From an uncultured Collinsella sp. (GTDB taxonomy: Bacteria > Actinomycetota > Coriobacteriia > Coriobacteriales > Coriobacteriaceae): a stretch of 7,194 nucleotides of DNA. The DNA is taken from contig USHR01000097.1 of the NCBI GenBank assembly GCA_900554495.1, forward strand, positions 1 through 7,194, in the 5' to 3' direction. Made by a program: the position numbers and the translations under genes. Below, piece after piece: positions 6,521-7,194 of this stretch. The first letter of the stretch is position 1; the number at the start of each line of letters is the position of its first letter. The notes beneath the pieces are model-generated. The model ran no database searches and was not told where the DNA came from. It was given only the letters and a program-made list of their open reading frames with translations.

Positions 6521-7194
6521 TTACTCGTGATCTTGGTAAATCTCACGCGGAGCAAGCTCCGAATGTTTGCGCTTTAAGGTCTTAGGGGCCTTATACGTGT
6601 TGCTTTCGAAGTCGATGTACTCGGTCTGCTTGAGTAGGCGCTCGATCATCTCCTCGTGATCGAACAACTCCCAGGCCTCATGCACGGCATCGAGTTTAGC
6701 GTGCGTCTCGGGACGACGCGGCATAAACAGCGTGCAGCAGTCGGGAGCGGCCTCAGTCGAGATATCGAACGTACCAATCTCCTCGGCGCGCGCGATGATC
6801 TCCTGCTTGTCCGAACCGATGAGCGGACGGAACACGGGGATCTTCACGGCCTCGTTAACGGCCATGATATTCTCAAGCGTTTGGGAGGCAACCTGTCCAA
6901 GCGATTCGCCCGTCACGATGGCCTTGGCGCCCTCGATGTGTGCAATGCGCTCGGCAACCGAATACATAATGCGGCGATACATGATCACGCGCAGGTTGCT
7001 GGGACAGGTGACCGAAATCTCACGCTGGCAGTCGCCAAACGGCACCACGTACAGGCGGCCGATCTGGACACCCGGCTCCAGCGCACGGATGATGTCCTGC
7101 ACCAAATACTCGCTCGTATCGGGCGTCTGCGGACGACCAGAGAAATGTACCGGCACGCACACCGCGCCGCGACGCGCGAGCATCCAGGTCGCCA
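6521..7194 (-). CDS. thiI: tRNA 4-thiouridine sulfurtransferase ThiI, C-terminal part (5' end outside window)
   Basis: ThiI adenylates U8 of tRNA and transfers sulfur to make 4-thiouridine; in some bacteria it also serves thiamine thiazole synthesis. About 223 C-terminal residues are present, opening with ATWMLARRGAVCVPVHF, the segment that directly follows the PP-loop SGGxDSPVA motif, which would lie just outside the window. Other family features are TCPSNLRVIMYRRIM, GAKAIVTGESLGQVASQTLE and PDCCTLFMPRRPET, the last of which includes the cysteine region that takes part in sulfur transfer. The protein ends 70 or so residues after this motif with a charged tail, so it lacks the C-terminal rhodanese domain of the E. 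coli enzyme, as in Bacillus-type ThiI; sulfur is then expected to come directly from a dedicated cysteine desulfurase. The upstream methionine codon at 7183 is internal, not the start. A terminator follows immediately, so thiI is the last gene of its unit. Confidence 0.95.
   Translation of the reverse strand, partial: ATWMLARRGAVCVPVHFSGRPQTPDTSEYLVQDIIRALEPGVQIGRLYVVPFGDCQREISVTCPSNLRVIMYRRIMYSVAERIAHIEGAKAIVTGESLGQVASQTLENIMAVNEAVKIPVFRPLIGSDKQEIIARAEEIGTFDISTEAAPDCCTLFMPRRPETHAKLDAVHEAWELFDHEEMIERLLKQTEYIDFESNTYKAPKTLKRKHSELAPREIYQDHE

Overview
The window is a compact bacterial chromosome segment. All six recognisable genes lie on the minus strand, so transcription runs from high to low coordinates: thiI (3' part) > comEA > comEC > holA > rpsT > lepA (almost complete). 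The DNA is GC-rich, most genes have clear Shine-Dalgarno sites, and the order comEA-comEC-holA-rpsT-lepA is the well-known Gram-positive arrangement (in Bacillus subtilis: comEA-comEB-comEC, yqeN/holA, rpsT, lepA). Base composition, protein character and a rhodanese-less thiI next to comEA suggest an actinobacterium of the class Coriobacteriia (Collinsella/Olsenella-like). This placement is inference from appearance, not a database result.

Layout from right to left. Positions 7194-6521 hold the C-terminal part of ThiI, the tRNA 4-thiouridine sulfurtransferase, closed by a strong hairpin terminator at 6478-6510. A 213-bp intergenic region follows; it contains a 12-bp perfect palindrome and repeated GGTTTTG words upstream of comEA. 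comEA (6307-5594) and comEC (5597-3294) overlap by the 4-bp ATGA and encode the DNA receptor and the transmembrane channel of competence-type DNA uptake. After 78 bp comes holA (3215-2253), the clamp-loader delta subunit. A 133-bp gap carries a good extended -10 promoter and a foldable leader for rpsT (2119-1853, GTG start), which ends in a perfect 14-bp-stem terminator. Only about 25 bp beyond that terminator, lepA/EF4 (1756 to the left edge) starts without a Shine-Dalgarno site but with a -10-like TAAGAT seven bases before its ATG, suggesting a leaderless mRNA.

Functionally the window joins a DNA-uptake pair (ComEA, ComEC), a replication factor (HolA) and translation-related genes (S20, LepA/EF4, ThiI). 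It is mostly conserved core chromosome: I see no mobile elements, CRISPR arrays, tRNAs or rRNAs, and no convincing plus-strand gene. No wholly new system is evident. The items most worth a second look are regulatory: the candidate operator upstream of comEA, the structured rpsT leader with a duplicated AAGGAACTC, and the apparently leaderless lepA.
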